Shown here: one piece after another, positions 18,307 through 28,523 of the stretch
Layout: each line of letters starts with the position of its first letter
Position numbering within the stretch: the first letter of the stretch is position 1
Assembly (NCBI RefSeq): GCF_035938995.1
Contig: NZ_DASZGI010000100.1
Span: 53,688 to 117,687 of the forward strand
DNA from: DASZGI01 sp035938995
GTDB lineage: Bacteria; Actinomycetota; Actinomycetes; Streptomycetales; Catenulisporaceae
Direction: 5' to 3'
DNA: 64,000 nucleotides
Translations under genes and position numbers: made by a program
The notes under the pieces: generated by a model
The model's database searches: none
What the model saw: only the letters and a program-made list of their open reading frames with translations
Told to the model about the DNA's origin: nothing

Positions 18307-19689
18307 CTACCCTGCGAACGCGGAGGGGTCCTTGTAAGGCCCGATCACAGCGAACGCCGGAGCGGCCGTCAGCAGTTGCCCCGCCACGGCACGCACCTCG
18401 TCCAGCGTGACCCCGGAGATCAGGTCGAGCACGGCATCCACCGAGAGGTGCTCGCCGTATACCAGCTCGCCCTTGCCGATCCGGCTCATCCGCGACCCGG
18501 TGTCCTCCAGGCCCAGCACCATGCCGCCGCGCAGCTGTCCGATGCCGAGGGCGAGCTCGTCCGAGGTGATGCCGTCCTCGACCAGCTTCTCGATCTCGGC
18601 GCGGCACAGGCCCAGCACCTCGCGCAGTCGCTTGGGCTGGCAGCCGGCGTAGACGCCGAAGCAGCCGGCGTCCGCGTACTGCGAGGCGTAGCTGTACACG
18701 GAGTAGGCCAGGCCGCGCTTCTCCCGTACTTCCTGGAAGAGGCGCGAGGACATGCCGCCGCCCAGGACGGCCGCCAGCACGCCGAGGGCCCAGCGCCGGT
18801 CGTCGGTCCGGTGCACCCCGGGAACGCCGAACACGACGTGCGCCTGCTCGGTCTTGCGGTTGATCAGGCGTGTCGCGGTGCCCGAGGGCGGTGCGCTCGT
18901 CAGCTGGCGCGGCCCGTACGGCGCCACCGCGCCTTCAAGGCTCAGGTGTGAGGCTGCGGCGCCGCGGCTCAGGCCCTCGTAGACGAGCTCGACGACGCGG
19001 TCGTGCTCGAGGTTGCCGGCCGCCGCGACCACCAGGTTGGGCCCCGCGTAGTGGCGGTGGTAGTGCTCGGCGATCTGGTCCCTGGTCAGGCCCTTGACCG
19101 AGGCGGCGGTCCCGGCGATCGGGCGGCCGAGCGGGGTGTCGCCGAACAGGGCGAGGGCGAACTCGTCGTGCACCACGTCGCCGGGGTCGTCCTCGGCCAT
19201 CGCGATCTCCTCGAGGATCACCCCGCGCTCCGACTCGACGTCCTGCGGCCGGATCAGCGCCGAGGACACCACGTCGGTGATCACGTCGGCCGCCAGCGGC
19301 AGGTCGGCGTCGAGCACCCGCGCGTAGTAACAGGTGTATTCCTTCGTGGTGAACGCGTTGATCTCGCCGCCGACGGCTTCGATGGAGGCGGAGATGTCCA
19401 GCGCGGACCGCCGGGCCGTGCCCTTGAACAGCAGGTGCTCGAGGAAGTGGCTGGCGCCGGCGGTCTGCGGGCCCTCGTCCCGCGAGCCGACGCCGACCCA
19501 CACCCCGAGGGTCGCCGAACGGACCGAGGGCATCGCCTCGGTGATGACCCGCACGCCCCCGGGCAGCACGGTGCGGCGCAGCGCGCCCGCACCGGCCGAC
19601 CCGGGTAGCAGCGTCTCGGTGGACGGCAGGGTCTCGGTGGTGCCGGGGGCCTGCTCCCCGGCACCGGAGAAGGAGACTCGATCGGTCAT
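18307..19689 (-). CDS. M16 zinc peptidase (PepR/processing-peptidase-like)
   Basis: A 460-residue M16 family (pitrilysin/MPP-like) metallopeptidase. The inverted zinc motif HFLEH is followed by LLFKGT, and the downstream glutamate is in ESERGVILEEIAMAEDDP. The N-terminus carries LPGGVRVITEAMPSVRSATLGVWVGVGSRDE-type sequence typical of the family. The length matches one complete two-domain subunit. It starts 16 bp after the pnp stop on the same strand, the conserved actinobacterial order rpsO-pnp-pepR-dapB. The physiological substrate is unknown. Confidence 0.92.
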   Translation of the reverse strand: MTDRVSFSGAGEQAPGTTETLPSTETLLPGSAGAGALRRTVLPGGVRVITEAMPSVRSATLGVWVGVGSRDEGPQTAGASHFLEHLLFKGTARRSALDISASIEAVGGEINAFTTKEYTCYYARVLDADLPLAADVITDVVSSALIRPQDVESERGVILEEIAMAEDDPGDVVHDEFALALFGDTPLGRPIAGTAASVKGLTRDQIAEHYHRHYAGPNLVVAAAGNLEHDRVVELVYEGLSRGAAASHLSLEGAVAPYGPRQLTSAPPSGTATRLINRKTEQAHVVFGVPGVHRTDDRRWALGVLAAVLGGGMSSRLFQEVREKRGLAYSVYSYASQYADAGCFGVYAGCQPKRLREVLGLCRAEIEKLVEDGITSDELALGIGQLRGGMVLGLEDTGSRMSRIGKGELVYGEHLSVDAVLDLISGVTLDEVRAVAGQLLTAAPAFAVIGPYKDPSAFAG

Positions 19690-19705
19690 GGAGCGGCTCG
19701 GTGGA

Positions 19706-21940
19706 TCAAGCCTCGGGCGTCGCGTCGGGCGAGGCCGCCGGCGCCTCGCCCTCGGCGGGGGTCTCGACCACCGGGATGAGCGAGAGCTTGCCGCGCTGGT
19801 CGATCTCGGCGATCTCCACCTGCAGCTTGTCGCCGACCTTGACCACGTCCTCGACGTTCTCCACCCGCTTGCCGCCGGCGATCTTGCGCAGCTGCGAGAC
19901 GTGCAGCAGGCCGTCCTTGCCGGGCATCAGCGAGACGAACGCGCCGAAGGTGGTGGTCTTCACGACCGTGCCGAGGTAGCGCTCGCCGACCTCGGGCATG
20001 GTCGGGTTGGCGATCTGGTTGATCGTCACCCGGGCCGCCTCCGCCGACGGGCCGTCGGCCGCGCCGATGTAGATGGTGCCGTCGTCCTCGATGGTGATGT
20101 CGGCGCCGGTGTCCTCCTGGATCTGGTTGATCATCTTGCCCTTCGGGCCGATGACCTCGCCGATCTTGTCCACCGGGATCTTCACCGTGATGATCCGCGG
20201 GGCGTAGACGGACATCTCGTCCGGCGCGTCGATCGCCTCGAGCATCACCTCGAGCACGTGCAGGCGCGCGTCGCGGGCCTGCTTGAGCGCCTGGGCGAGC
20301 ACGGAGGCGGGGATGCCGTCGAGCTTGGTGTCGAGCTGGAGCGCGGTGACGAACTCCTTGGTGCCGGCCACCTTGAAGTCCATGTCGCCGTACGCGTCCT
20401 CGGCGCCGAGGATGTCGGTCAGCGCGACGTACTCGATCTTGCCGTCGACGTCCGCCGAGACCAGGCCCATCGCGATGCCCGCGACCGGCGCCTTGAGCGG
20501 CACGCCCGCGTTCAGCAGCGACATGGTCGAGGCGCAGACCGAGCCCATCGAGGTGGAGCCGTTGGAGCCGAGCGCCTCGGAGACCTGCCGGATCGCGTAG
20601 GGGAAGTCCTCGCGGGCGGGCAGCACCGGGACCAGCGCCCGCTCGGCCAGCGCGCCGTGGCCGATCTCGCGCCGCTTGGGCGAGCCGACCCGGCCGGTCT
20701 CGCCGGTGGAGTACGGCGGGAAGTTGTAGTTGTGCATGTACCGCTTGCGCGTCTCCGGCGCGAGGGTGTCCAGCTGCTGCTCCATCCGCAGCATGTTGAG
20801 GGTGGTGACGCCCAGGATCTGGGTCTCGCCGCGCTCGAACAGCGCCGAGCCGTGCACCCGCGGGACGACTTCGACCTCTGCGGACAGTGCCCGGATGTCG
20901 GCCACGCCGCGCCCGTCGATGCGGACCCGGTCGCGGATGATCCGCTCGCGCACCAGCTTCTTGGTCAGCGCGCGGAAGGCGCCGGGGATCTCCTTCTCCC
21001 GGCCCTCGAACTGGCCGACCAGCTTCTCGACCACGGCGGCCTTGACCCGGTCGGTCTCGGCCTCGCGCTCCTGCTTGCCCGCGATGGTCAGCGCGGCGGC
21101 CAGGTCCGCGGTGGCCGCCTCGGCGACCGCGTCGAACACGTCCTGCTGGTAGTCCAGGAACAGCGGGAACTCGGCGACCGGCTTGGCGGCCTTGGAGGCC
21201 AGCTCGGCCTGCGCCTCGCACAGGGTCTTGATGAACGGCTTGGCGGCCTCGAGTCCCTCGGCCACGACCTCCTCGGTCGGCGCCACGGCGCCGCCCGCGA
21301 CCAGCGCGATCGTGGCCGTGGTGGCCTCGGCCTCGACCATCATGATGGCCACGTCGCCGTCCTCGAGCACCCGTCCGGCCACGACCATGTCGAAGACCGC
21401 GCCCCCGAGCTCTTCGTGGGTCGGGAACGCGACCCACTGGCCCTCGATCAGCGCCACCCGCACGCCGCCGATCGGCCCGGAGAAGGGCAGCCCGGCCAGC
21501 TGGGTGGAGGCGGAGGCGGCGTTGATCGCGACCACGTCGTAGAGGTGCTGCGGGTGCAGCGCCATGATGGTCGCCACGATCTGGATCTCGTTGCGCAGGC
21601 CCTTCGCGAACGAGGGGCGCAGCGGCCGGTCGATCAGCCGGCAGGTGAGGATCGCGTCCTCGGACGGGCGGCCCTCGCGGCGGAAGAAGGAGCCGGGGAT
21701 CCGGCCCGCCGCGTACATCCGCTCCTCGACGTCGACGGTCAGCGGGAAGAAGTCGAGCTGGTCCTTCGGGTGCTTCGAGTAGGTCGTCGCAGAGAGGACC
21801 ATCGTCTCGCCGTCGAGGTATGCCACCGCGGACCCGGCCGCCTGCCGGGCCAGCCGCCCGGTCTCGAACCGGACCGTGCGGGTGCCGAAGCGGCCGTTGT
21901 CGATGACCGCTTCCGTCGTGTAACTGCTGGGACCCTCCAC
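19706..21940 (-). CDS. pnp: Polyribonucleotide nucleotidyltransferase
   Basis: A 744-residue PNPase, a phosphorolytic 3'-exoribonuclease and polymerase in RNA turnover. Two RNase PH-like domains (first with [20 protein letters not shown], second with [16 protein letters not shown]), then KH ([15 protein letters not shown]) and S1 ([19 protein letters not shown]) domains. The GTG at 21940 is chosen because AAGGAGGG stands just upstream and [16 protein letters not shown] fits family starts; the frame itself is open to 22006. Downstream of rpsO on the same strand, as in most bacteria. Confidence 0.96.
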   Translation of the reverse strand: MEGPSSYTTEAVIDNGRFGTRTVRFETGRLARQAAGSAVAYLDGETMVLSATTYSKHPKDQLDFFPLTVDVEERMYAAGRIPGSFFRREGRPSEDAILTCRLIDRPLRPSFAKGLRNEIQIVATIMALHPQHLYDVVAINAASASTQLAGLPFSGPIGGVRVALIEGQWVAFPTHEELGGAVFDMVVAGRVLEDGDVAIMMVEAEATTATIALVAGGAVAPTEEVVAEGLEAAKPFIKTLCEAQAELASKAAKPVAEFPLFLDYQQDVFDAVAEAATADLAAALTIAGKQEREAETDRVKAAVVEKLVGQFEGREKEIPGAFRALTKKLVRERIIRDRVRIDGRGVADIRALSAEVEVVPRVHGSALFERGETQILGVTTLNMLRMEQQLDTLAPETRKRYMHNYNFPPYSTGETGRVGSPKRREIGHGALAERALVPVLPAREDFPYAIRQVSEALGSNGSTSMGSVCASTMSLLNAGVPLKAPVAGIAMGLVSADVDGKIEYVALTDILGAEDAYGDMDFKVAGTKEFVTALQLDTKLDGIPASVLAQALKQARDARLHVLEVMLEAIDAPDEMSVYAPRIITVKIPVDKIGEVIGPKGKMINQIQEDTGADITIEDDGTIYIGAADGPSAEAARVTINQIANPTMPEVGERYLGTVVKTTTFGAFVSLMPGKDGLLHVSQLRKIAGGKRVENVEDVVKVGDKLQVEIAEIDQRGKLSLIPVVETPAEGEAPAASPDATPEA

Positions 21941-22312
21941 GGGTGCCCTCCTTGTCGTGTCCGTCGGAACGCGACGTCGCCGAAGCGGCGACCTCAGGTT
22001 GGACACCGGTCTCCGATCGAAGCCGCCGGCGCGCCCGCGGGTCTCCCGCGGCTCCGACGGCCACTACCGAAGATCGGCATCGGCCTCTTTCTGCGGCGAT
22101 GGACGCCGCGTTCCTGCCGTGCGGCCCACCCTCCTTGGGCGGGCCCCTCTTTCCTTACTTAGTTAGCTATCCATAGCCACGCTAACCCATGCAGCACAGC
22201 CCTGGCGCCCCGAAACACCACAACGGCGAACGGCCGGCCCAGGGCCCCGGGCGCGATACGCCAAAGGAGCGGCGCCCGAATCCTGCCGGGCACCGCTCCC
22301 GTGAGTCAGCCG
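21941..22312. other. 372-bp rpsO-pnp intergenic region
   Basis: The region carries a terminator-like hairpin directly after rpsO and, toward pnp, an A/T-richer stretch on the minus strand around 22160-22190 (GGATAGCTAACTAAGTAAGG) that may hold a pnp promoter. GC-rich dyads near 22020-22060 could form structure in the pnp leader. No ORF was supported. Confidence 0.5.
22266..22299 (-). terminator. rpsO terminator-like hairpin
   Basis: Read on the minus strand, GGAGCGGTGCCC pairs with GGGCGCCGCTCC with one G-T pair and a 10-base loop, followed by TTTGG. It starts 14 bp after the rpsO stop. Partial readthrough to pnp is likely, as known for rpsO-pnp operons. Confidence 0.65.
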
Positions 22313-22582
22313 CTATCGGCGCAGACCAAGCCGCTCGATCAGCGAGCGGTAGCGCTCGATGTCCTTCGCGGCGAGGTACTTCAGCAGCCGCCGCCGCTTA
22401 CCCACCAGCTGGTACATACCGCGGCGGGAGTGGTGGTCGTGCTTGTGCGCCTTCAGGTGCTCGGTCAGGTCGTTGATCCGCTTGGTCAGCAGCGCGACCT
22501 GGACCTCGGGGGAGCCGGTGTCGCCCTCGGCGGTGCCGTACTCGGCCAGGATCTGCTTCTTCGTCGCGACGTCGAGGGACAT
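22313..22582 (-). CDS. rpsO: 30S ribosomal protein S15
   Basis: An 89-residue S15, which binds 16S rRNA early in small-subunit assembly. Signatures [32 protein letters not shown] and [12 protein letters not shown] are present. ATG 22582 ([10 protein letters not shown]) has AAGGAG upstream and matches the family start; a GTG seven codons earlier is less likely. Confidence 0.97.
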   Translation of the reverse strand: MSLDVATKKQILAEYGTAEGDTGSPEVQVALLTKRINDLTEHLKAHKHDHHSRRGMYQLVGKRRRLLKYLAAKDIERYRSLIERLGLRR

Positions 22583-22709
22583 CGGCGGCTCCTTCTCGCT
22601 CACTCGTATGGGCGCCCCCGGTCTAGGTCACGGAGGCGAATGAACCCATGAGACGGCCGGACAAGCTCCAGCCGTCGGATGTGTCAAGTCTATCCGACGT
22701 TCGATGCGC

Positions 22710-24140
22710 TCAATGACCGACCGACTGGACGGTCCCGTAGACACCGAGCACGCCGAGCAGGACCGGGATGACGGAGGCGAGTAGCAGCCCGTCGAGCAGG
22801 TCGACGGTGCGGGCCCAGCGCGGCGAGAGCGACCGGTTCGGCAGGGCGAGCCCGACCGCGAGCATGATCAGGCCGCCCGCCAACACCGCGCCGAAGAACC
22901 AGGTCTGCCGCGCAGTGGCGGACACGTGGATGCCGACGCCGACCAGCAGCACCACGAGCGTCGCGGCGCCGCCCCAGACCAGCGTGCCGACCTGTCCCGC
23001 GCGCCGGAACAGCCGGGCCCGGGACAGCGCGGCCAGGCCGAGGACGGCGGCCAGGCACTGCGCCCAGACGCCGCCGCCGCGGCCGTCGGTGGAGAAGGCC
23101 AGGGTGAGCGAGCTGAGCAGGATGGTCAGCATGCAGGCGGCGGTCAGCCCGGTGAGCAGTTCGTGCCCGCGCCGGGTGCGCCGCTCGATCGCGGCGGTGT
23201 CGATCGGGTCGTCGTTGCCGGGCGGCAGGCTCGCCTTCTGGGCACCGCTGGTGACCTGCGGCGCGCCGTCGACCAGCTGCGGCATCGGGAAACGCATGAG
23301 GCGCAGGGCGAGGCCGGGCAGGAAGCCGATGGCGGCGAGCGCGACGGTCCCGGCGCCGGCCGCGAGCTTGGCCGGGTCGGCCCCGGTCGCCAGGCCCGCC
23401 GCGCCGGCGATCGCGCCCGCGCCGGCCGCGACGGCGGCGGCCAGGTACGGCTCGTCGTGCTCTTCCTGAATGATCGCGCCGATCGCGGAGATCACGAGCA
23501 CCGCGCAGCAGCCGACCACGAAGTGCGAACGGCCCAGACCGGCTCCAGCGTCAACCGGCAGGATGCCGATTCCGCCGAGAAAAGCGTAGGGCACGGCGCA
23601 TCCGCCGAGGACCGCGCCGCCGATGTGGTCGCCGTATACGCGTGAGCGGACGCCGCCGCCGAAAGTAAGCAGCAGGGCCATGAGACCGGCCACGAACGCG
23701 GGCATGCCGTGCGGGTTGCCCGCAGTCCACAGCACCCAGGCACCGAGGGCGAGCAGCACTGCGCCCGCGCTCAGGCCGACCCGCCGGAAGTGCGGGCCGC
23801 CCCACATCCGGCGGCTGTCGGAGACGCTGCTCGCGATCGCGTCCACCACGTCGTCGTACACCGGCGGCGGGAGCGTCTCAGTCGCCGGACGCAGGTATAG
23901 CAGGTCCCCGTTACGCACCCCCTGCGCGGCGAGGGAGACCCCTGTGTCGAGTTCTGAGCCGTCGAGGCGGGCGAGCACGAACCCCGCGTGCGCCCCCTCG
24001 CTCTGCCACTGGTCGGCCATGCGCAGCACGTCGGGCAGCAGTTCGGCGAGCGGCACGTCCTCCGGCAGCGCGACGTCGACCCGGATATTCGGCGCGACTA
24101 CGGTGATTCGGCAGAATCCTGTCATCACGACGCTGCTCAA
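22710..24140 (-). CDS. eccD: Type VII secretion integral membrane protein EccD
   Basis: A 476-residue EccD, the channel-forming membrane component of ESX secretion systems. An N-terminal ubiquitin-like domain (about 8-90: CRITVVAPNIRVDVALPEDV to VRNGDLLYLRP) is followed by about eleven hydrophobic membrane segments from residue 115 to the end. The TTG start at 24140 has GAGGAGGGG eight to nine bases upstream; ATG 24125 is an alternative. It is divergent from eccC, sharing a 218-bp promoter region that contains two perfect palindromes. It lies directly beside rpsO, a position I recall as conserved in Streptomyces. Confidence 0.92.
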   Translation of the reverse strand: MSSVVMTGFCRITVVAPNIRVDVALPEDVPLAELLPDVLRMADQWQSEGAHAGFVLARLDGSELDTGVSLAAQGVRNGDLLYLRPATETLPPPVYDDVVDAIASSVSDSRRMWGGPHFRRVGLSAGAVLLALGAWVLWTAGNPHGMPAFVAGLMALLLTFGGGVRSRVYGDHIGGAVLGGCAVPYAFLGGIGILPVDAGAGLGRSHFVVGCCAVLVISAIGAIIQEEHDEPYLAAAVAAGAGAIAGAAGLATGADPAKLAAGAGTVALAAIGFLPGLALRLMRFPMPQLVDGAPQVTSGAQKASLPPGNDDPIDTAAIERRTRRGHELLTGLTAACMLTILLSSLTLAFSTDGRGGGVWAQCLAAVLGLAALSRARLFRRAGQVGTLVWGGAATLVVLLVGVGIHVSATARQTWFFGAVLAGGLIMLAVGLALPNRSLSPRWARTVDLLDGLLLASVIPVLLGVLGVYGTVQSVGH

Positions 24141-24358
24141 CGAAATGCCCCTCCTCGTCCCCGTCGCGCATGGCTATTTCGCGCGCGAAGCACTCTACTA
24201 GTATTCGGGCAGCGCGACACCGCCCTGGCGACGGCGGTCGAGGGCGCTTTCCGAAGTCGGAGCACATGCGCGCGCTTCGGGCGTGGACGGTGCGGGGCTG
24301 TGGCGCCACAGGGACCGGGCCGCGTCGGGCGAGCGATCGAACACGGAGGGGCTGCGGG
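24141..24358. promoter_or_regulatory. Divergent eccD/eccC regulatory region with two perfect palindromes
   Basis: Two exact palindromes are present: TTCGCGCGCGAA at 24178-24189 and CTGTGGCGCCACAG at 24298-24311. The second ends 47 bp before the eccC start and the first lies 37 bp upstream of the eccD start. An A/T-richer CTACTAGTAT word near 24195-24205 could be part of a promoter. Palindromes of this size are typical operator or hairpin signals; no regulator gene is adjacent. Confidence 0.5.
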
Positions 24359-27300
24359 TTGAGCACGGTCATTGTGAAGCGGCCGCCGCGGGTGCATCCC
24401 CCGCAGGTGCCGTCGGGGGAAATCCATCTGGAGCCGCCGCCCGAGCTGTCGCGGACCGCGAAGGGGAGCGCGGGCGACGCGGCGATGCAGGCGCTGCCGA
24501 TGCTGGCGGGGGTCGGCTCGGTCGCCTTCTTCTTCATGCCCGGCACGAACATGCTGATGAAGCTGATGGGCGGCATGACACTGCTGTCGTCGCTCGGCTT
24601 CGTCGTCATGTCGATGACCAAGGGCAGGGGCGGTCAGGGCAAGGGCAAGATGGCCGACGCCCGCCGCGACTATCTGCGTTACCTGAGCCAGGTGCGCGCG
24701 AGGGTCCGCGAGACGCAGGAGCAGCAGTACACCGCGCAGATGTGGTCGCATCCGGCGCCCGCGCACCTGTGGGCGATCGTGACCAGCGGGCAGCGGCTGT
24801 GGGAGCGGAGGCCCACGGACGCCGACTTCGCGCAGGTGCGGCTCGGCTCCGGGGCGCAGCGGCTCTCGACGCCGCTGGTCGCGCCGGACACCGCGCCGGT
24901 GGACGAGCTGGAGCCGATCTGCGCGGACGCGCTGCGCCGGTTCATCACGGTGCAGGGGACGCTCGACGCGTTGCCGCTCGCGGTGTCGTTCCGCTCGTTC
25001 TGGCACGTGCTGATCGGCCCGGTGGGCAAGGCGGGCACCGCGGACGACGCCCGCGCGGAGGCCCGGTCGATCCTGGCGCAGCTGGTCACGTTCCACGCCC
25101 CCGACGAGGTGCGGATCGCCGTGATCGCGGCGGAGAACCGGCGTCAGCACTGGGAGTGGGTCAAGTGGCTGCCGCACGCTCAGCACCCGAAGGACACCGA
25201 CGCGGCCGGCCCGGTGCGGCTCATCTTCGGCGACGCCGCGGAACTGGAGGACGCGCTCGGCGGGGAGCTGACCGACCGGGCGCGCTTCTCCCGCGACGCG
25301 CCGCCGATGTACGACCAGCCGCACATCGTGGTCGTCGTGGACGGCGCCCGGGCCAGCGGCGAATCGATGCTCCTGCACGGCGACGGCCTGATGGGCGTCA
25401 CGGTCGTCGAGATCGACGTGGACGGGCACTCCGGACCGGTGCGCGGGGGCGTCCACCTCGGCATCGAGGGGACGGTGCTGCACCTGGAGACCGCGAGCGG
25501 CGCGACCTTCACCGGAAACGCCGACCGCCTGTCGATCCCGCAGGCCGAGGCGCTGGCCCGGCAGCTCGCCCCGCTGCGAGTCGGCGGCGGCGCGGACGGC
25601 GACGAGCCGCTGTTGTCAGCGCTGGACTTCACCGACCTGATGGGCATCGGGGACCCAGGTCAGTTCGACACCCGGCGCGGGTGGAAACGCCTCTCCCCCC
25701 AAGACCGCCTTCGCGTGCCCATCGGCGTCGGGGAGAACGGCGAGCCGGTCATCATCGACATCAAGGAAGCGGCGATGGGCGGCATGGGCCCGCACGGCCT
25801 GTGTATCGGCGCGACCGGTTCCGGTAAGTCAGAGGTGCTGCGTACCCTGGTGCTGGCGCTCGCGGTGACCCACTCCTCGGAGAACCTCAACTTCGTGCTG
25901 TCCGACTTCAAGGGCGGCGCGACGTTCGCGGGCATGTCCGAGATGCCGCACACCGCGGCGGTGATCACCAACCTGGCCGACGACCTGACGATGGTCGACC
26001 GGATGCGCGACGCGATCGTCGGGGAGATGAACCGGCGCCAGGAGATGCTGCGGGACGGCGGCAACTTCAAGAACATCCACGACTACGAGAAGGCCAGGTC
26101 CGCGGGCGCCGCGCTGACGCCGATGCCGAACCTGGTCATCGTGCTGGACGAGTTCTCCGAGATGCTGACCGCCAAGCCGGAGTTCCTGGACCTGTTCATC
26201 CAGATCGGCCGCATCGGCCGGTCCCTGGGCGTGCACCTCCTCCTGGCCAGCCAGAGACTGGAGGAAGGAAAACTCCGCGGGCTGGACACCTACCTCTCCT
26301 ACCGCCTCGGCCTGAAGACCTTCTCCGCCGCCGAATCAAGGGTCGTACTCGGCGTGCCCGACGCCTTCAACCTCCCGTCCATCCCCGGCTCCGGATACCT
26401 CAAGACCGTGGGCCAGGAGGGCGGAAACCCGGCCGGCGCCCGGTTCAAGGCGGCGTACGTCTCAGGGCCCTACCGCCCGCAGACCCGCACGACGGTGGAG
26501 CGCACGCTGGACCACCGCCGTCCGACCTTCTTCACCTCCGCCTACCAGGCGCCGCCGCGGATCGACGAGTCCGTCGTCGCGGCGCCGGTGGCCAGGCAGG
26601 AGGACGACGCGCTGGTCGACACCGTGCTCGACGTCCTGGTGCGTCAGATGGAGGGCCAGGGCCCGCCCGCGCATCAGGTCTGGCTGCCGCCGCTGAACGA
26701 GCCGCCGACCCTGGACCAGCTGATGCCCGGCCTGCAAGCCACCGCGCAACGTGGTCTCCAGGCCACGGAGTACTCCGGCTCGGGTCGCCTTCTGGTCCCG
26801 ATCGGCATCGCGGACAAGCCGATCGAGCAGAAGCGCGAGGTCTACCAGATCGACCTGTCCTCGGCGGCCGGGCACGCGGTGGTCGTCGGGGGTCCGCGCA
26901 CCGGCAAGTCGACGATGGTGCGCACGATCCTGACCGGGCTCGCGCTCGGGCACACCCCGGCCGAGGTGCAGTTCTTCTGCCTGGACTTCGGCGGCGGCTC
27001 GCTGGCGACCATCAGTGGCCTCCCGCACATGTCCGGTGTCGGCGGCCGCCTGGACCAGGACGTGGTGCGCCGGATCGTGTCCGAGGTCGTCTCGATCGTG
27101 GACAAGCGGGAGGAGTCCTTCCGCCGCAACGGGATCGACTCGATCGGCACCTTCCGCGCCCGCCGGGCCCGCGGCGAGCTGCCCGACGAGCTGTTCGGCG
27201 ACGTGTTCCTGGTGGTCGACGGCTGGCAGACGCTGCGCACCGAGTTCGAGATGCTCGAGCAGGACATCCTGGACGTCGCGCAGCGCGGCCTCGGCTTCGG

Positions 27301-28357
27301 CGTGCACGTGATCATCACCGCGGCGCGGTGGGCCGAGATCCGCCCGCAGCTCAAGGACGCCGTCAACACCCGCATCGAGCTGCGCCTGGGCGACCCGATG
27401 GAGTCCGACATCGACCGCAAGGTCGCGGTGAACGTGCCGGCCGGCGCGCCGGGGCGCGGCCTGACCAAGGGCAAGCTGCACTTCCTCGGCGCGCTGCCCC
27501 GCATCGACGGGGTCGAAGACGCCACCGATCTGATCGACGGCGTGGCCAAGACGGTCGCCGCGATTGCAGACGCCTGGCAGGGCCCGACCGCCCCCAAGGT
27601 GCGGATGCTCCCGCTCATGGTCGGCTACCACGAGCTGCCCCCGGCGGCCCAGCGCCCCGGCCAGGTGGTGCCGCTCGGCGTGGACGAGACCAAGCTCGAG
27701 CCGGTGTACCTGGACTTCAACGCCGACCCGCACTTCCTGATGTTCGGCGAGGGCGAATCCGGCAAGACCAGCGTCCTGCGCGCCCTCATTCAGGGCATCA
27801 CCGAGGCCTACACCCCGCAGCAAGCCAGAATCCTGGCGGTGGACTACCGCAGAGCACTGCTCGGCGCGATCCCGGAAAGCCACCAGCTGGCCTACTGCGC
27901 GGCGGCGCCGGCGGTGCAGAGCGTCGTGGCCGAGGTGCGCCCGTTCCTGGAGAAGCGCCAGCCCGGCCCGGACGTGACGCAGGAGCAACTGCGAACCCGC
28001 TCCTGGTGGACCGGCCCCGAGGTGTTCGTCATCGTGGACGACTACGACCTCGTCGCGACACAGGGCAGCAATCCCCTGTCCCCCCTGGGCGAGTTCCTGC
28101 CCATGGCCAGGGACCTCGGCTTCCACCTGATCATCAGCCGGGCGTCCGGAGGCGCCAGCAGGGCCCTGTTCGAACCGCTGATCCAGCGGATCCGCGAAAG
28201 CCGCCAGCCCGGCCTGATGCTCTCCGGCGAACGCGAAGAGGGCCAGCTGATCGGCCAGGTCCGCCCCAGCCAGCAGCCCCCGGGCCGCGGCACCCTCGTC
28301 TCACGCAAACACGGCACCATGCTGATCCAAACCGCGTACCTCCCGCCGCCCGCCTGA
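24359..28357 (+). CDS. eccC: Type VII secretion ATPase EccC (fused EccCa/EccCb)
   Basis: A 1332-residue FtsK/SpoIIIE-type ATPase that recognises substrates and powers ESX export. Two membrane segments (about 45-85) are followed by a linker domain and three ATPase domains. Their P-loops are GATGSGKS (about 484), GGPRTGKS (about 844) and GEGESGKT (about 1130). Walker B-type segments include LVIVLDEFSEML in domain 1 and DVFLVVDGW in domain 2. The TTG at 24359 is taken as the start because GGAGGG stands eight bases upstream and STVIVKRPPR matches EccC starts; the frame is open to 24170. It is a single polypeptide, as in non-mycobacterial systems. Confidence 0.95.
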   Translation: MSTVIVKRPPRVHPPQVPSGEIHLEPPPELSRTAKGSAGDAAMQALPMLAGVGSVAFFFMPGTNMLMKLMGGMTLLSSLGFVVMSMTKGRGGQGKGKMADARRDYLRYLSQVRARVRETQEQQYTAQMWSHPAPAHLWAIVTSGQRLWERRPTDADFAQVRLGSGAQRLSTPLVAPDTAPVDELEPICADALRRFITVQGTLDALPLAVSFRSFWHVLIGPVGKAGTADDARAEARSILAQLVTFHAPDEVRIAVIAAENRRQHWEWVKWLPHAQHPKDTDAAGPVRLIFGDAAELEDALGGELTDRARFSRDAPPMYDQPHIVVVVDGARASGESMLLHGDGLMGVTVVEIDVDGHSGPVRGGVHLGIEGTVLHLETASGATFTGNADRLSIPQAEALARQLAPLRVGGGADGDEPLLSALDFTDLMGIGDPGQFDTRRGWKRLSPQDRLRVPIGVGENGEPVIIDIKEAAMGGMGPHGLCIGATGSGKSEVLRTLVLALAVTHSSENLNFVLSDFKGGATFAGMSEMPHTAAVITNLADDLTMVDRMRDAIVGEMNRRQEMLRDGGNFKNIHDYEKARSAGAALTPMPNLVIVLDEFSEMLTAKPEFLDLFIQIGRIGRSLGVHLLLASQRLEEGKLRGLDTYLSYRLGLKTFSAAESRVVLGVPDAFNLPSIPGSGYLKTVGQEGGNPAGARFKAAYVSGPYRPQTRTTVERTLDHRRPTFFTSAYQAPPRIDESVVAAPVARQEDDALVDTVLDVLVRQMEGQGPPAHQVWLPPLNEPPTLDQLMPGLQATAQRGLQATEYSGSGRLLVPIGIADKPIEQKREVYQIDLSSAAGHAVVVGGPRTGKSTMVRTILTGLALGHTPAEVQFFCLDFGGGSLATISGLPHMSGVGGRLDQDVVRRIVSEVVSIVDKREESFRRNGIDSIGTFRARRARGELPDELFGDVFLVVDGWQTLRTEFEMLEQDILDVAQRGLGFGVHVIITAARWAEIRPQLKDAVNTRIELRLGDPMESDIDRKVAVNVPAGAPGRGLTKGKLHFLGALPRIDGVEDATDLIDGVAKTVAAIADAWQGPTAPKVRMLPLMVGYHELPPAAQRPGQVVPLGVDETKLEPVYLDFNADPHFLMFGEGESGKTSVLRALIQGITEAYTPQQARILAVDYRRALLGAIPESHQLAYCAAAPAVQSVVAEVRPFLEKRQPGPDVTQEQLRTRSWWTGPEVFVIVDDYDLVATQGSNPLSPLGEFLPMARDLGFHLIISRASGGASRALFEPLIQRIRESRQPGLMLSGEREEGQLIGQVRPSQQPPGRGTLVSRKHGTMLIQTAYLPPPA

Positions 28358-28460
28358 CGGATTCCACGGTTGGATTTCCCAGCCTGATTTCGCCGCCGGG
28401 CTCCCGACGGCAGACCTTACGGGCCGCCGCCCAGGACGAATCTCGTGACGCCGGTTCCCT

Positions 28461-28497
28461 GCGTCCCCGCGGCCGCGCTGTACGGCTGCGGGGACGC
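28461..28497. terminator. Hairpin between convergent eccC and mycP
   Basis: Arms GCGTCCCCGC (28461-28470) and GCGGGGACGC (28488-28497) pair perfectly, and GGCCG/CGGCT extend the stem inward with one G-T pair, leaving a 7-base loop. It lies in the 166-bp gap between the two convergent genes and probably stops transcription from both sides. Confidence 0.65.
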
Positions 28498-28523
28498 CGC
28501 CGTCTGGCCGTCTTGCCGATCGA

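Noticed and set aside
19334..22162. A 942-codon plus-strand frame over pepR and pnp
   Set aside because: Antisense to two clear core genes, and composed of Asp/His/Arg/Gly-rich sequence.
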